From: an uncultured Ruminococcus sp. | GTDB taxonomy: Bacteria; Bacillota; Clostridia; Lachnospirales; Lachnospiraceae | Assembly (NCBI GenBank): GCA_904418845.1 | Contig: CAJFQC010000020.1 | Coordinates: forward strand, 1-55,855 | Reading direction: 5' to 3' | Length of the DNA stretch: 55,855 bases | In this document: positions 41,402 through 49,520 of the stretch, one piece after another | Layout: every line of letters begins with the position of its first letter | Numbering within the stretch: position 1 is the first letter of the stretch | Program-made: the position numbers and the translations under genes | The notes under the pieces: generated by a model | The model's input: only the letters and a program-made list of their open reading frames with translations | Database searches by the model: none | What the model was told of the DNA's origin: nothing

Positions 41402-42853
41402 TTATTTCCCTTCCTTCTCCTGCTTCTCTGGGAATCGGAATGTAAATGTGCTTCCCTCGCCTTCCACGCTTTCTGCAGACACGCTTCCCCCATGTGCTTC
41501 CGCGATCCATTTCACCATGGAAAGCCCCAGACCGGAATGCCCCGCCTCTGTCCGCGAGATATCTGCCCGGAAGAACCGTTCCCATATATGCGGCAGCGCC
41601 TCTCCAGAAATGCCGGTACCGTGGTCGGTCACTCTTCCGATCACCTCTCCCTCTTTTTTCTCCAGAGACACTTCTACAATACCTCCGTTCCTGCTGTATC
41701 TCAGAGCGTTTGAGATCAGATTCACCAACATGCGAATATAGAATGTCTCGTCGGCCTGCGCCAGTATATGCGGCTCGATCTGGGTTTCAATACGGACGCC
41801 GCGGCCCTCTTCGTCCGCCAGCATCTGTTCCTCCTCCACGATCATCCCTGTAAGTTCGCTCAGATCGATCTCTTCTGTATTCAGCGGCTGCCTTCCCTGA
41901 TCTGCACGGGACAGGAAAAGAAGCTGGGAGATCATGTCCGACATTCCTCTCGCTTTTCTCTCAATCAGGCGGATCTCCTTTTTCTGTTCATTTGTATAGG
42001 AATCCCCCGCAAGGATCGCATTGCACTGTGCAAGGATCACGCTGACCGGAGTGCGCAGCTCATGGGACACATCAGAGGTAAACTGCTTTTCCCGCTCGAA
42101 CGCTGTCTCAAGCTCAGAAAGCATATCGTCAAATGTCCCCGCCAAAACATAGATTTCATCGCGTTCTTTTCTTCTCATTCCTGCACGTTTCTTCATATCC
42201 TCCTGGCCATCGTTCCCGCTCCCTCCGGCTTTCGTCAGCGAGCCTGTCAGCCCGATCCTTCTGGACAAGTCCGCATCCTCGCGTATTTTTTTCACGGTGT
42301 CCGTGATCCTGCGCACCGGCAGAAGCGTATGCCGTGTAAAACGATACCCGATCACCGCTGTCGCAAGGACCATTAATGGCAAAAGAATAAGGGCAAAACG
42401 AAGAGTAACTGTAAAGCTTTCTTCCGCGTCAGTCACCGATGTGATTCCCCTGATATATACCGTGTATTCTTCTGTCATCTGATAGGACATATCGTATACA
42501 TACCATTCCTGTTCCTTGTCACGGATCGTCCGCACTACGCCGTCCAAAAGCTCTGGCTGCTGGTCAAAGCCGTAAGGGATCTTTCCATACAGGAAATACA
42601 GATCTTCCTCATACAGGGACAGATATACATCCTTTGCCACGGAATAAAAATCCGAATTCAGACGCAGCCGTCCGCTGCGGTACTCCACATCCTCCACACT
42701 CTCCTGTACCCTGCGCTCTAGTTTGTTCTGCGCAGAAGAAAGGATTTCCCTGTTGCTCAGAGAAAAAAGGATCGCTAAAGCCGCACATGTAAGCAATGCC
42801 ATAAAAAATGTATAGAGCACTGTCAGTTTTAATTTCAGAGATAATCGTTTCAT
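41402..42853 (-). CDS. Sensor histidine kinase with HAMP insertion
   Basis: A 483-aa membrane kinase. Two membrane helices (about 10-32 and 150-172) flank an extracellular sensor of about 115 residues. The HAMP region (RFTRHTLLPVRRITDTVKKI) is interrupted by about 30 polar residues rich in Gly and charge. The DHp domain has His264 in SDVSHELRTP, and the ATPase domain has LVNLISNALRYS (N box), RVTDHGTGIS (G1), WERFFRAD (F box) and HSGLGLSMVK (G2). It passes phosphate to the OmpR-type regulator encoded 5 bp upstream. The ligand is unknown. PepSY genes downstream suggest a cell-envelope signal. Confidence 0.92.
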   Translation of the reverse strand: MKRLSLKLKLTVLYTFFMALLTCAALAILFSLSNREILSSAQNKLERRVQESVEDVEYRSGRLRLNSDFYSVAKDVYLSLYEEDLYFLYGKIPYGFDQQPELLDGVVRTIRDKEQEWYVYDMSYQMTEEYTVYIRGITSVTDAEESFTVTLRFALILLPLMVLATAVIGYRFTRHTLLPVRRITDTVKKIREDADLSRRIGLTGSLTKAGGSGNDGQEDMKKRAGMRRKERDEIYVLAGTFDDMLSELETAFEREKQFTSDVSHELRTPVSVILAQCNAILAGDSYTNEQKKEIRLIERKARGMSDMISQLLFLSRADQGRQPLNTEEIDLSELTGMIVEEEQMLADEEGRGVRIETQIEPHILAQADETFYIRMLVNLISNALRYSRNGGIVEVSLEKKEGEVIGRVTDHGTGISGEALPHIWERFFRADISRTEAGHSGLGLSMVKWIAEAHGGSVSAESVEGEGSTFTFRFPEKQEKEGK

Positions 42854-42858
42854 AATTT

Positions 42859-43530
42859 CTACTCCGCTTTGAGCACATAGCCTGATCCACGCACTGTATG
42901 GATAAGTTTTTGCTCATGGCCTTCATCCAGTTTTTTTCGAAGGTACCGGATATACACGTCGATCACATTAGAGCCGCCGGCATAGTCAAAATTCCATAAA
43001 TGTTCTTCCAGCCTGTCTCTTGACAACACGATGCCTTCATTCTGCACCATATATCTAAGCAGCGCGAACTCCTTGCCCGAAAGCTTCACCTCAAGGCCGC
43101 CCCTTAAAACCCTCTGCGTATCCATATGTACTTCCAGATCAGCCACTTTATAACAAGTCTTCGGCGTCTGCGCGGGCTTTCTTAAAAGCACCCGGATACG
43201 CGCCAGCAATTCCTCAAAAGCAAACGGCTTGACAAGATAATCATTCGCCCCGGCGTCCAGCCCCGTCACCCGATCCTCAATACTGTCTTTTGCCGTCAGC
43301 AGCAAAACGGGGGTACTGTCATTCCTACGGCGCATTTTCCTAAGGACCCCAAGTCCATCCATCACAGGCATCATAATATCCAGTATGACCGCGTCGTACT
43401 CCGCGCATTCCAGATAATTCAGAGCTTCCTGCCCGTCATAACAGGAATCTACACTGTAATGTTCTCCTTCCAGGCATGTCGTTATAATCCTGTTGAGATC
43501 TCGTTCATCCTCCGCTACCAGTATCCGCAT
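42859..43530 (-). CDS. OmpR/PhoB-family response regulator
   Basis: A 223-aa regulator. Receiver domain: acidic pair AEDERD, phosphorylated Asp51 in AVILDIMMP, Thr in LLLTAKD and Lys in YLVKPFA. The C-terminal winged helix has YKVADLEVHMDTQRVLR, LSGKEFALLRYM, RDRLEEHLW and VIDVYIRYLRKKLDE. The start is 43530, the true beginning of the receiver (MRILVAEDER); the frame runs upstream without family similarity. It leads the operon with the histidine kinase 5 bp downstream and probably controls the PepSY genes. Confidence 0.94.
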   Translation of the reverse strand: MRILVAEDERDLNRIITTCLEGEHYSVDSCYDGQEALNYLECAEYDAVILDIMMPVMDGLGVLRKMRRRNDSTPVLLLTAKDSIEDRVTGLDAGANDYLVKPFAFEELLARIRVLLRKPAQTPKTCYKVADLEVHMDTQRVLRGGLEVKLSGKEFALLRYMVQNEGIVLSRDRLEEHLWNFDYAGGSNVIDVYIRYLRKKLDEGHEQKLIHTVRGSGYVLKAE

Positions 43531-43617
43531 ATTATCAACTCCTTCTGCCTTCCAGTATACGGACGAAATCTTCAAATGTAAAGAGCAGGATTACCACGGG
43601 AAAAACAGGCTGCTATC

Positions 43618-43646
43618 TTGACAGAAGGATGATAGAAATATATTCT
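43618..43646 (+). promoter_or_regulatory. Promoter of M18 aminopeptidase gene
   Basis: TTGACA, 17-bp spacer, TATTCT. The start site should lie near 43653, leaving a leader of about 75 nt. Confidence 0.6.
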
Positions 43647-43728
43647 GAAAATAAAGGTGCCGGCTGACAGACTTATACAGGCAGCCGCCCATAGATAAAA
43701 TATCTCATAAAGGAGTGAATTTCTCTTC

Positions 43729-45006
43729 ATGGACCAGACGACTATAAAAGAACTCTCACATTTTCTGGAACAGAGCCCGACAAGTTTCCACACCGTTCAA
43801 AATATTACAGATATTTTGCTTAAGGAAAACTTTACCCAATTACAAGAAAACCAAAAATGGCAGATCAAAAAGGGCGGCAGATATTTTGTCGCCAGGAATG
43901 GTTCTTCTATTATCGCTTTCGCCATCCCAGAGAGCGGCATAACGTGTATGCGCATCATAGCAGCCCACAGTGATTCCCCTACTTTTAAGATCAAAGAGAG
44001 CCCTGAACTAGAATCCAACGGACATTATATCCGACTCAATGTCGAGCGCTACGGCGGCATGCTCTTCGCCCCCTGGCTGGACCGTCCGCTCTCTGTCGCG
44101 GGACGGGTCGTTGCAAAAGATGGACATGGCGGTTATATCTCAATACTTGTGAATGTAGACCGGGATCTTGTTCTGATCCCCAACCTTGCCATCCACATGA
44201 ATCGTGAGGCAAACAGCGGTTATAAATACAATGCGCAAAAGGATATGCTCCCCCTTTACGGAAATCTGTCGGCAAAAGGCACCTTCATGAAAACTATCGC
44301 CAATGCCGCATCTGTAAACGAGAAAGATATACTCGGACATGATCTCTTCCTTTATAATAGAGAAAAAGCAAGTATATGGGGCGCTTCCAATGAGTTTATC
44401 TCCTGCGGGAGACTGGACGATCTTCAATGCGTGTTCTCCTCCCTCAGAGGATTTCTCGGCGCCGGCGCTGCCGGACCGCATATGCCGGTTTTATGTGTTC
44501 TGGATAATGAAGAAGTCGGAAGCAATACTAAACAGGGGGCGGGATCGACTTTTCTATACGACACGCTCACCCGGATACACGACAGTCTGGGATATGCACG
44601 GGAAGATTATCTGATCCATCTGGCAGACAGCTTTATGATCTCAGCTGATAACGCCCACGCAGTCCACCCAAATCACACTGATAAGGCAGATCCTTCCAAC
44701 CGCCCGTATATAAACGGCGGCATTGTGCTCAAATTCAACGCCAATCAGAAATACTGCACAGACGGAATATCCGCCGCTATGTTCCGGGATATCTGCCAGG
44801 AGGCAGACGTTCCGGTGCAGACATTTACAAACCGCTCGGATATGGCCGGCGGTTCCACCCTTGGCAGCATCTCTAACACACAGGTAGCTCTTAGCACAGT
44901 AGATATCGGACTTCCCCAGCTTGCCATGCACTCACCCTATGAGACAGCAGGCATCTTAGATACAGAGTATCTGATCAAGGCAGCACAATTATTTTTCAGC
45001 AGATGA
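43729..45006 (+). CDS. M18-family aminopeptidase
   Basis: A 425-aa cytosolic zinc peptidase. Metal and catalytic positions are visible: IIAAHSDSPTFKIKE (His-Asp), LDNEEVGSNTKQGAGS (catalytic Glu pair), HAVHPNHTDKADP and MHSPYETAG with the final His. ILVNVDRDLVLIPNLAIHMN and SCGRLDDLQCVFSSL are further family blocks. M18 enzymes form large dodecamers and remove N-terminal acidic or other residues from peptides. GGAG sits 12 nt before the ATG. The next gene begins directly after its stop, so the two form an operon. Confidence 0.93.
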   Translation: MDQTTIKELSHFLEQSPTSFHTVQNITDILLKENFTQLQENQKWQIKKGGRYFVARNGSSIIAFAIPESGITCMRIIAAHSDSPTFKIKESPELESNGHYIRLNVERYGGMLFAPWLDRPLSVAGRVVAKDGHGGYISILVNVDRDLVLIPNLAIHMNREANSGYKYNAQKDMLPLYGNLSAKGTFMKTIANAASVNEKDILGHDLFLYNREKASIWGASNEFISCGRLDDLQCVFSSLRGFLGAGAAGPHMPVLCVLDNEEVGSNTKQGAGSTFLYDTLTRIHDSLGYAREDYLIHLADSFMISADNAHAVHPNHTDKADPSNRPYINGGIVLKFNANQKYCTDGISAAMFRDICQEADVPVQTFTNRSDMAGGSTLGSISNTQVALSTVDIGLPQLAMHSPYETAGILDTEYLIKAAQLFFSR

Positions 45007-45017
45007 GGAGAACGAAA

Positions 45018-46031
45018 GTGAAGCTTAAAATCGGTATCGTAGGAACAAATTTCATCAGTGATACTTTTTGCGATGCGGCTGGGTATGTACCGGAAATCGA
45101 ACTGTACGCCGTCTATTCCAGAAAAAAGGAAACAGGGGATGCTTTCGCCAGAAAACACTCCGTCCCCCATGTTTACACGGATTATGACGCATTTCTCGGC
45201 TCTGGGCTGGACGCGGTTTATGTAGCGTCCCCGAACTTCGCGCACTGCAGCCAGACAGTCAAAGCACTGGAAAGCGGTAAGCACGTCCTCTGTGAGAAAG
45301 TTATGGCAATGAATGAACAAGAAGTCCGCTCTATGATCGACTGCGCTCAGAAAAACAACCGGATTCTCCTGGAGGCCATGCGCCCGGATTTTGATCCCGC
45401 GTTTGAAATCATTGAAAAAACACTGCCGCGAATCGGGAAGCTCCGTCGTGCCTCTTTCGAATTCTGTCAGTACTCCAGCCGGTACGATAATTTCCGCCAA
45501 GGCATTGTCCAAAATGCCTTTGATCCCGGAATCGGCAACGCGGCAATCATGGATATCGGGGTGTACTGTATCCATTCCCTCGTGCGCCTCTTCGGAATGC
45601 CAAAGAGCATAAAAGTTCTTTCCACAAAGCTTGAAAACGGATTTGACGGCAGCGGGATCGTACTCATGGAGTACAATGATATGATTGCGGAAACTGTGTA
45701 CTCCAAGATCACTGTCTCCGTAAGTCCCAGTGTAATACAAGGAGAAGACGGCTCCCTCCTGATCGACTATATCAGCAAACCGGAGAAACTGGAGCTCCGC
45801 TTAAGGAAAGGTTCCAGGGATACATTGGATAGTGGACAGATCGAAAAACTCTCGTTCACTCCGGCAGAAAATAATATGGTGTACGAGTTGAGAGAATTTA
45901 TAAAACTGATCGAGAACAGCGAAGTCGAGCACAAGTATCTGCAATATTCTCTGGATACGATCAAAGTCATCGATGAAGCAAGACGGCAGACCGGAGCGGC
46001 ACCTGCTTCTCCATACATCTTTTCCCCTTGA
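45018..46031 (+). CDS. Gfo/Idh/MocA-family NAD(P)-dependent oxidoreductase
   Basis: A 337-aa Rossmann oxidoreductase. LKIGIVGTNFISDTFCDAA is the N-terminal dinucleotide fold, YVASPNFAH the NAD contact, and GKHVLCEKVMAMNEQEV the EKP-like signature with the catalytic Lys. MDIGVYCIHSLVRLFGMP is the C-terminal sheet with the His that usually completes catalysis. Such enzymes act on sugars, inositols or their derivatives, and the substrate is not indicated. I favour the GTG at 45018 because GAGGAG lies 8 nt upstream; the overlapping ATG at 45003 has no site. It follows the aminopeptidase by 11 bp. Confidence 0.88.
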   Translation: MKLKIGIVGTNFISDTFCDAAGYVPEIELYAVYSRKKETGDAFARKHSVPHVYTDYDAFLGSGLDAVYVASPNFAHCSQTVKALESGKHVLCEKVMAMNEQEVRSMIDCAQKNNRILLEAMRPDFDPAFEIIEKTLPRIGKLRRASFEFCQYSSRYDNFRQGIVQNAFDPGIGNAAIMDIGVYCIHSLVRLFGMPKSIKVLSTKLENGFDGSGIVLMEYNDMIAETVYSKITVSVSPSVIQGEDGSLLIDYISKPEKLELRLRKGSRDTLDSGQIEKLSFTPAENNMVYELREFIKLIENSEVEHKYLQYSLDTIKVIDEARRQTGAAPASPYIFSP

Positions 46032-46260
46032 TGACAGAGTTTTGTGCCTTTCTGATTCCGGACAGTAGGAGGACACCGGCAAGAATTCCCGCGCTGTCCG
46101 ACTCCTGTCCGCTCCTGCCGCGCACAAACAGCTGATGAAATTCATCCGCTGCGGCATGCAGGTCCGCCACTATTAAAAAATAATATGTTCTTTATATATA
46201 CCCTCGTTTTTATTATTTTTAGTTTATTTATATTTAATATTATTTTTTTCTGATTTTATA
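46032..46260. other. AT-rich gap after oxidoreductase
   Basis: No convincing gene on either strand. It becomes extremely AT-rich after about 46170, ending in the promoter at 46261. Minus-strand open frames here merely shadow the preceding gene. Confidence 0.5.
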
Positions 46261-46297
46261 TTGACATTTTGATTATTATGAGTTATTATTAACTCAT
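46261..46297 (+). promoter_or_regulatory. Strong promoter with palindrome over the -10
   Basis: TTGACA (46261-46266), 17-bp spacer, TATTAT (46284-46289). A perfect 8-bp inverted repeat ATGAGTTA-TTAT-TAACTCAT (46278-46297) covers the -10 and start site. A repressor binding there would shut off the promoter completely; the regulator is unknown. Confidence 0.8.
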
Positions 46298-46515
46298 CAA
46301 AAGAAGAGGAGGACGATCCACCGAAAACTTAATCTTAAATCCATAAACTAAGAAAGAGAGGTATAGTCCAATGGGATACTAAGTAAAACAAAATCAAAAA
46401 CACTATTTGTAAAAATAGTTTCAGAATAGATATCAATTAAATAAGGAGGCTGAACCAATGGATGGAATAAGCTGAAAATCCACTGTACGCAAAAAACGAT
46501 ACAGTGGATTTTCTT
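46296..46515 (+). ncRNA. Orphan leader-like RNA with two micro-ORFs
   Basis: A predicted transcript of about 220 nt from the promoter at 46261 to the terminator at 46474-46515. It carries ATG GGA TAC stop (46371-46382, Met-Gly-Tyr) behind AGAGAGG, and ATG GAT GGA ATA AGC stop (46458-46475, Met-Asp-Gly-Ile-Ser) behind AAGGAGG. The stop of the second touches the terminator stem. The segment CAATGGAT at its start codon imitates the terminator 3' arm CAGTGGAT, so it could compete as an anti-terminator. This resembles ribosome-mediated attenuators of antibiotic-response genes, but no plus-strand gene follows. Confidence 0.55.
46474..46515 (+). terminator. Terminator of micro-ORF RNA
   Basis: A 14-bp perfect stem GAAAATCCACTGTA/TACAGTGGATTTTC (46474-46487, 46500-46513) with a 12-nt A-rich loop and T-rich end. 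Confidence 0.85.
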
Positions 46516-46567
46516 ATGTCTTTATTCATCATATAATACGACCGGCACTATCAGTGCTTATCATACA

Positions 46568-46711
46568 TTATCCTAACATGTCTTCCTTCTTTGCAAGAAT
46601 CGCCTCTACGTCAGCACATGCCGGGCAGTCACAATACTTCGCACCTGCTGCTTTGATCTCTCTTGCATGTGCGGCAACTCCTTTTGCCGTCCCTTGTATG
46701 CACACTATAAC
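46568..46711 (-). pseudogene. Displaced C-terminal tail of an unknown protein
   Basis: A frame of about 45 codons reads GTAKGVAAHAREIKAAGAKY, then CDCPACADVEAIL, then AKKEDMLG and stops. It has the look of a conserved protein C terminus with a CxCxxC motif, possibly metal-binding, but there is no domain before it and no good start (only GTG at 46705). It follows the stop of the next upstream gene in the same frame. Most likely it is the 3' end of a chromosomal gene severed by recombination. I cannot name the parent. Confidence 0.5.
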
Positions 46712-47221
46712 TTACTGGATCTTTTTCAAATCATCCGGGTATATATTTCTCGCTTTTCCCAGATCCGGAAAAGTGTTGACCTTTGATTTTGTGGTTTTAA
46801 ACCGTACCCTGTCTCCCACCGTCAGATCCTGAAAAGCGCCGCCATAATAAAATAGCCAATCGCTGTCAGCGGTCCCGCCGTCCGGCGGATCTGCGATATG
46901 TCCTCTGATTCCATAGCAGCGATATTGCTTGTCGCGCAGCTGACGGACACTTTCAATTGTCGTCTCATAGTATCCCTGCTTATCCTTCTGTAATACATAC
47001 TGTCCTCTGTTCAGACACTCTACCCCCTGCGTGAACTCTGAGACACGCTTATTAAATTCTGCGGTCTGATATTCCTTCAGCACTCCACAGAAATGTAGTT
47101 CGTCATAGATAACGCTCATATCTTCAATATCAGACATCTTTCTCATCTGCATATTCTGCAGCGGCGTCCCGTTTAATCTCGAATAAGGTACTGTCAGCAT
47201 CGGGAAAAACTGTTTGCTCAT
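46712..47221 (-). CDS. Hypothetical protein with OB-fold/cold-shock-like C terminus
   Basis: A 169-aa protein of unknown family. The C-terminal 70 residues (YRCYGIRGHIADPP, SDWLFYYGGAFQDLTVGDRVRF, GKARNIYPDDL, each a separate stretch) show the strand pattern of a cold-shock-type OB fold, with VGDRVRFKT and KARNIYP as the last strands. The N-terminal half (KMSDIEDMSVIYDELHF; FNKRVSEFTQGVECL) is helical. The likely start is 47221. Only five bases separate it from the oppositely directed relaxase start, and the upstream DNA is relaxase coding sequence, so its own promoter seems lost; the N terminus may be truncated. Confidence 0.55.
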   Translation of the reverse strand: MSKQFFPMLTVPYSRLNGTPLQNMQMRKMSDIEDMSVIYDELHFCGVLKEYQTAEFNKRVSEFTQGVECLNRGQYVLQKDKQGYYETTIESVRQLRDKQYRCYGIRGHIADPPDGGTADSDWLFYYGGAFQDLTVGDRVRFKTTKSKVNTFPDLGKARNIYPDDLKKIQ

Positions 47222-47226
47222 CGCCC

Positions 47227-48627
47227 ATGCCGCTCCCATCTCCACGAGGCAAGGGCCGGACCGAGAGCCGTGCCATCAGCGCGATTATTGACTATGTGGC
47301 AAATCCACAAAAGACAGACCACGGCAGGCTCATCACCGGCTATGAGTGCGACAGCCGCGTGGCCGATGCCGAGTTCATGCTGGCAAAGCGCCAGTACATT
47401 GCCGCTACCGGGCGGGTCCGTGGCGCGGACGATGTAATCGCCTACCATGTCCGCCAGTCCTTCTGCCCTGGGGAGATCACCCCGGAGGAAGCCAACCGGC
47501 TGGGCGTAGAATTTGCCAAGCGGTTCACCAAGGGCAAACACGCCTTTATCGTCTGTACCCACATTGATAAGGCCCATGTCCATAATCATATCATTTGGAG
47601 TTCGGTCAACTTGGACTGTGACCGGAAATTCCGCAACTTTTGGGGCAGCACAAAAGCCGTCCGCCGATTGAGCGACACCATCTGCATTGAGAACGGACTG
47701 TCCATTGTCGAGAACCCACAGCCCCACGGCAAAAGTTACGACCAATGGCTGGGCGATCAGGCGAAGCCCTCCCATCGGGAATTGCTCCGTGCTGCCATTG
47801 ACAACGCCCTGGCGCAAAAACCTGCTGATCTGGACGAGCTGCTGAAGCTGCTCCGGGAATCCGGCTGCGAAGTATCCAAGCGCGGCAAATCCTACCGTTT
47901 GAAGTTCCCCGGCTGGGGCAAAGTGTCCCGCCTGGACAGTTTGGGCGACGGCTACACCCTGGAGGACCTGCTGGCTGTCCTCGCCGGACAAAAGGAGCAT
48001 ACGCCCCGTCGGAAGCCGGTCAAGCAAGCAGATCCGCCGAAGGTCAATCTGCTGGTTGACATCCAGGCAAAGCTCCAGGCCGGAAAAGGTGCCGGATATG
48101 CGAGATGGGCCAAGGTCTTTAATCTGAAACAGATGGCACAGACCGTAAACTATCTCACGGAGCATAACCTGTTGGAGTATGCGGTTCTGGAGGAAAAGGC
48201 TGCGGCAGCTACGGCCCACCACAATGAGCTATCTGCAAAAATTAAGGCGGCGGAGAAACGCATGGCGGAAATCGCCGTCCTGCGGACCCATATCATCAAC
48301 TATGCCAAGACCCGCGACACCTATGTCGCTTACAGACACGCCGGTTACTCCAAGAAATTTCGCCAGGAACATGAGGAAGAAATCCTGCTCCATCAAGCGG
48401 CCAAAAATGCCTTTGACGATATGGGTGTCAAGAAGTTGCCCAAGGTCAAAGAGCTGCAAGCCGAGTATGCCCGGCTGCTGGAGGAAAAGAAAAAGACCTA
48501 TGCCGAGTACCGGCGCTCCCGTGAGGAAATGCGGGAGCTGCTGGCGGCAAAGGCCAATGTGGATCGGCTCTTAAACATGGAGGCGGAACACGATACCGAA
48601 AGAGAAAAAGACCACGACCAGCGGTGA
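47227..48627 (+). CDS. MobA/MobL-type relaxase, N terminus altered
   Basis: A 466-aa conjugative relaxase that should nick oriT and pilot DNA. After GKGRTESRAISAIIDYVANP come YECDSRVADAEFMLAKRQY and the metal-binding HUH centre CTHIDKAHVHNHIIW (His112, 117, 119, 121). Residues about 330-466 are a long coiled coil rich in Glu and Lys. Related relaxases begin with about eight more residues before GKGRT; here the sequence (MPLPSPRG) and everything upstream differ, and no RBS is evident. The gene's 5' end therefore seems to be a recombination joint. G+C is high compared with the chromosome to the left. Confidence 0.88.
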   Translation: MPLPSPRGKGRTESRAISAIIDYVANPQKTDHGRLITGYECDSRVADAEFMLAKRQYIAATGRVRGADDVIAYHVRQSFCPGEITPEEANRLGVEFAKRFTKGKHAFIVCTHIDKAHVHNHIIWSSVNLDCDRKFRNFWGSTKAVRRLSDTICIENGLSIVENPQPHGKSYDQWLGDQAKPSHRELLRAAIDNALAQKPADLDELLKLLRESGCEVSKRGKSYRLKFPGWGKVSRLDSLGDGYTLEDLLAVLAGQKEHTPRRKPVKQADPPKVNLLVDIQAKLQAGKGAGYARWAKVFNLKQMAQTVNYLTEHNLLEYAVLEEKAAAATAHHNELSAKIKAAEKRMAEIAVLRTHIINYAKTRDTYVAYRHAGYSKKFRQEHEEEILLHQAAKNAFDDMGVKKLPKVKELQAEYARLLEEKKKTYAEYRRSREEMRELLAAKANVDRLLNMEAEHDTEREKDHDQR

Positions 48628-48780
48628 GCTGGTCATGGTCAAAAGCGTCCATCGGACGCGCAGCCGCAGAATGAAATTCTGCGTTTATGGGGGCTTGGGG
48701 GATACCCTCAACAAGCAGCGCCGGAAGCCGAATGGCTATCCAGGGGCATTGCTTGCCTCTTTCCCGCAGGAATAAAATAA
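48628..48780. other. Gap after relaxase with short hairpins
   Basis: No gene. Perfect short palindromes GCGTCC-ATC-GGACGC and GCAGAAT-GAA-ATTCTGC occur near 48646-48682, then a G-rich tract. Such structure next to a relaxase could belong to an oriT, but nothing proves this. Confidence 0.3.
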
Positions 48781-48815
48781 GCCAGTGGCGAAACCTTCAG
48801 ATTTCGTTCACTGGC
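48781..48815 (-). terminator. Terminator of XRE regulator gene
   Basis: GCCAGTGGCGAAA and TTTCGTTCACTGGC pair directly beyond the stop codon; the minus strand continues TTATTTTATT. Confidence 0.75.
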
Positions 48816-49172
48816 CTACTTTGTTTCAAGTTTCTTGGAAAGTTCCTTTAGTTCCTCGGTAAATCCCCGCGTATGTTGTAACAAGGTTTCTCGCATCTCC
48901 GGCGGACACTTCATATACAGCAGCTTCATCTCGTTCTGTCCTGCTTCGTCCGGCGAGAGGTCTGAGAAAATAAGCGAGTCCAGTGAAAGATGGACCACTT
49001 TTGCCAATGCTTTCAAAATCACATAGGAAGGATTTCTCTTGGCTTTTTCAATATCGGCAATCTGTTTGGTAGAAACATGGGCTTCATCAGCCAGCTGTTC
49101 CTGCGTCAGATTTTTCTCTTTTCTTGCTGCTCGGAGTGCCTCCCCCAAGGCAGTCAAATCATCAATCGGCAT
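48816..49172 (-). CDS. XRE-family HTH regulator
   Basis: A 118-aa repressor-like protein. Residues about 9-65 are the HTH: LGEALRAARKEKNLTQEQL, ADEAHVSTKQIADIEKAKR and NPSYVILKALAKVV. The C-terminal 45 residues are helical and probably dimerise. It faces away from the HTH-two component-ABC operon, and copies of TATCGTTC repeat in the shared intergenic region, one touching its own start codon. This is the common layout of an element-borne switch. Confidence 0.9.
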   Translation of the reverse strand: MPIDDLTALGEALRAARKEKNLTQEQLADEAHVSTKQIADIEKAKRNPSYVILKALAKVVHLSLDSLIFSDLSPDEAGQNEMKLLYMKCPPEMRETLLQHTRGFTEELKELSKKLETK

Positions 49173-49241
49173 TATCGTTCACCTCAATAATATTGTATCG
49201 TTCCGGTTTAATTTGAGGAATAACCTTATCGTTCCGGTTTA
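49173..49241. promoter_or_regulatory. Repeated operators between divergent regulators
   Basis: TATCGTTCCGGTTTA occurs at 49196-49210 and 49227-49241, and its first eight bases again at 49173-49180 beside the XRE start codon. Direct repeats at 23- and 31-bp spacing suggest binding by the XRE protein, controlling itself and the operon to the right. Confidence 0.55.
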
Positions 49242-49325
49242 CCAGTACGATTATACCGATTTTCTCTTTGTAAGCATGGTTGCAGACTTGTATTCTTCGA
49301 GCAATAGAAATCAGGAGGTGTGAAG

Positions 49326-49520
49326 ATGGATTACATGATGCTCAAAGAGGCGAGTGAAAAATGGAAAATTTCAGTTCGACAGGTAAATTACTATTGTACC
49401 GATGGCCGCATTCCCGGTGCTGTAAAAATGGGAACTGTCTGGCTGATACCCAAAGATTCTCAAAAACCAGCTGACAAAAGATATAAAAGCACTCGCAGTA
49501 AGGAGGGTGAAGGCAAATGA
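49326..49520 (+). CDS. Small HTH DNA-binding protein (excisionase/MerR-like)
   Basis: A 64-aa protein with a winged-helix signature: LKEASEKWKISVRQVNYYC then GRIPGAVKMGTVWLIPKD. The pattern is that of HTH_17/excisionase-type proteins, which bend DNA in recombination or act as small regulators. AGGAGG lies 7 nt before the ATG. Its end overlaps the response-regulator gene by four bases, so it is co-translated with the two-component system. Whether it acts in excision or as an operon regulator is unclear. Confidence 0.82.
   Translation: MDYMMLKEASEKWKISVRQVNYYCTDGRIPGAVKMGTVWLIPKDSQKPADKRYKSTRSKEGEGK

Noticed and set aside
45003-45017. ATG at 45003 as start of the oxidoreductase
   Set aside because: It has no Shine-Dalgarno, while GAGGAG is well placed for the GTG at 45018, which fits the family N terminus.
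46554-46832. 92-aa plus-strand gene
   Set aside because: It is antisense to the CxCxxC tail and the OB-like gene, whose composition looks more like real coding sequence.
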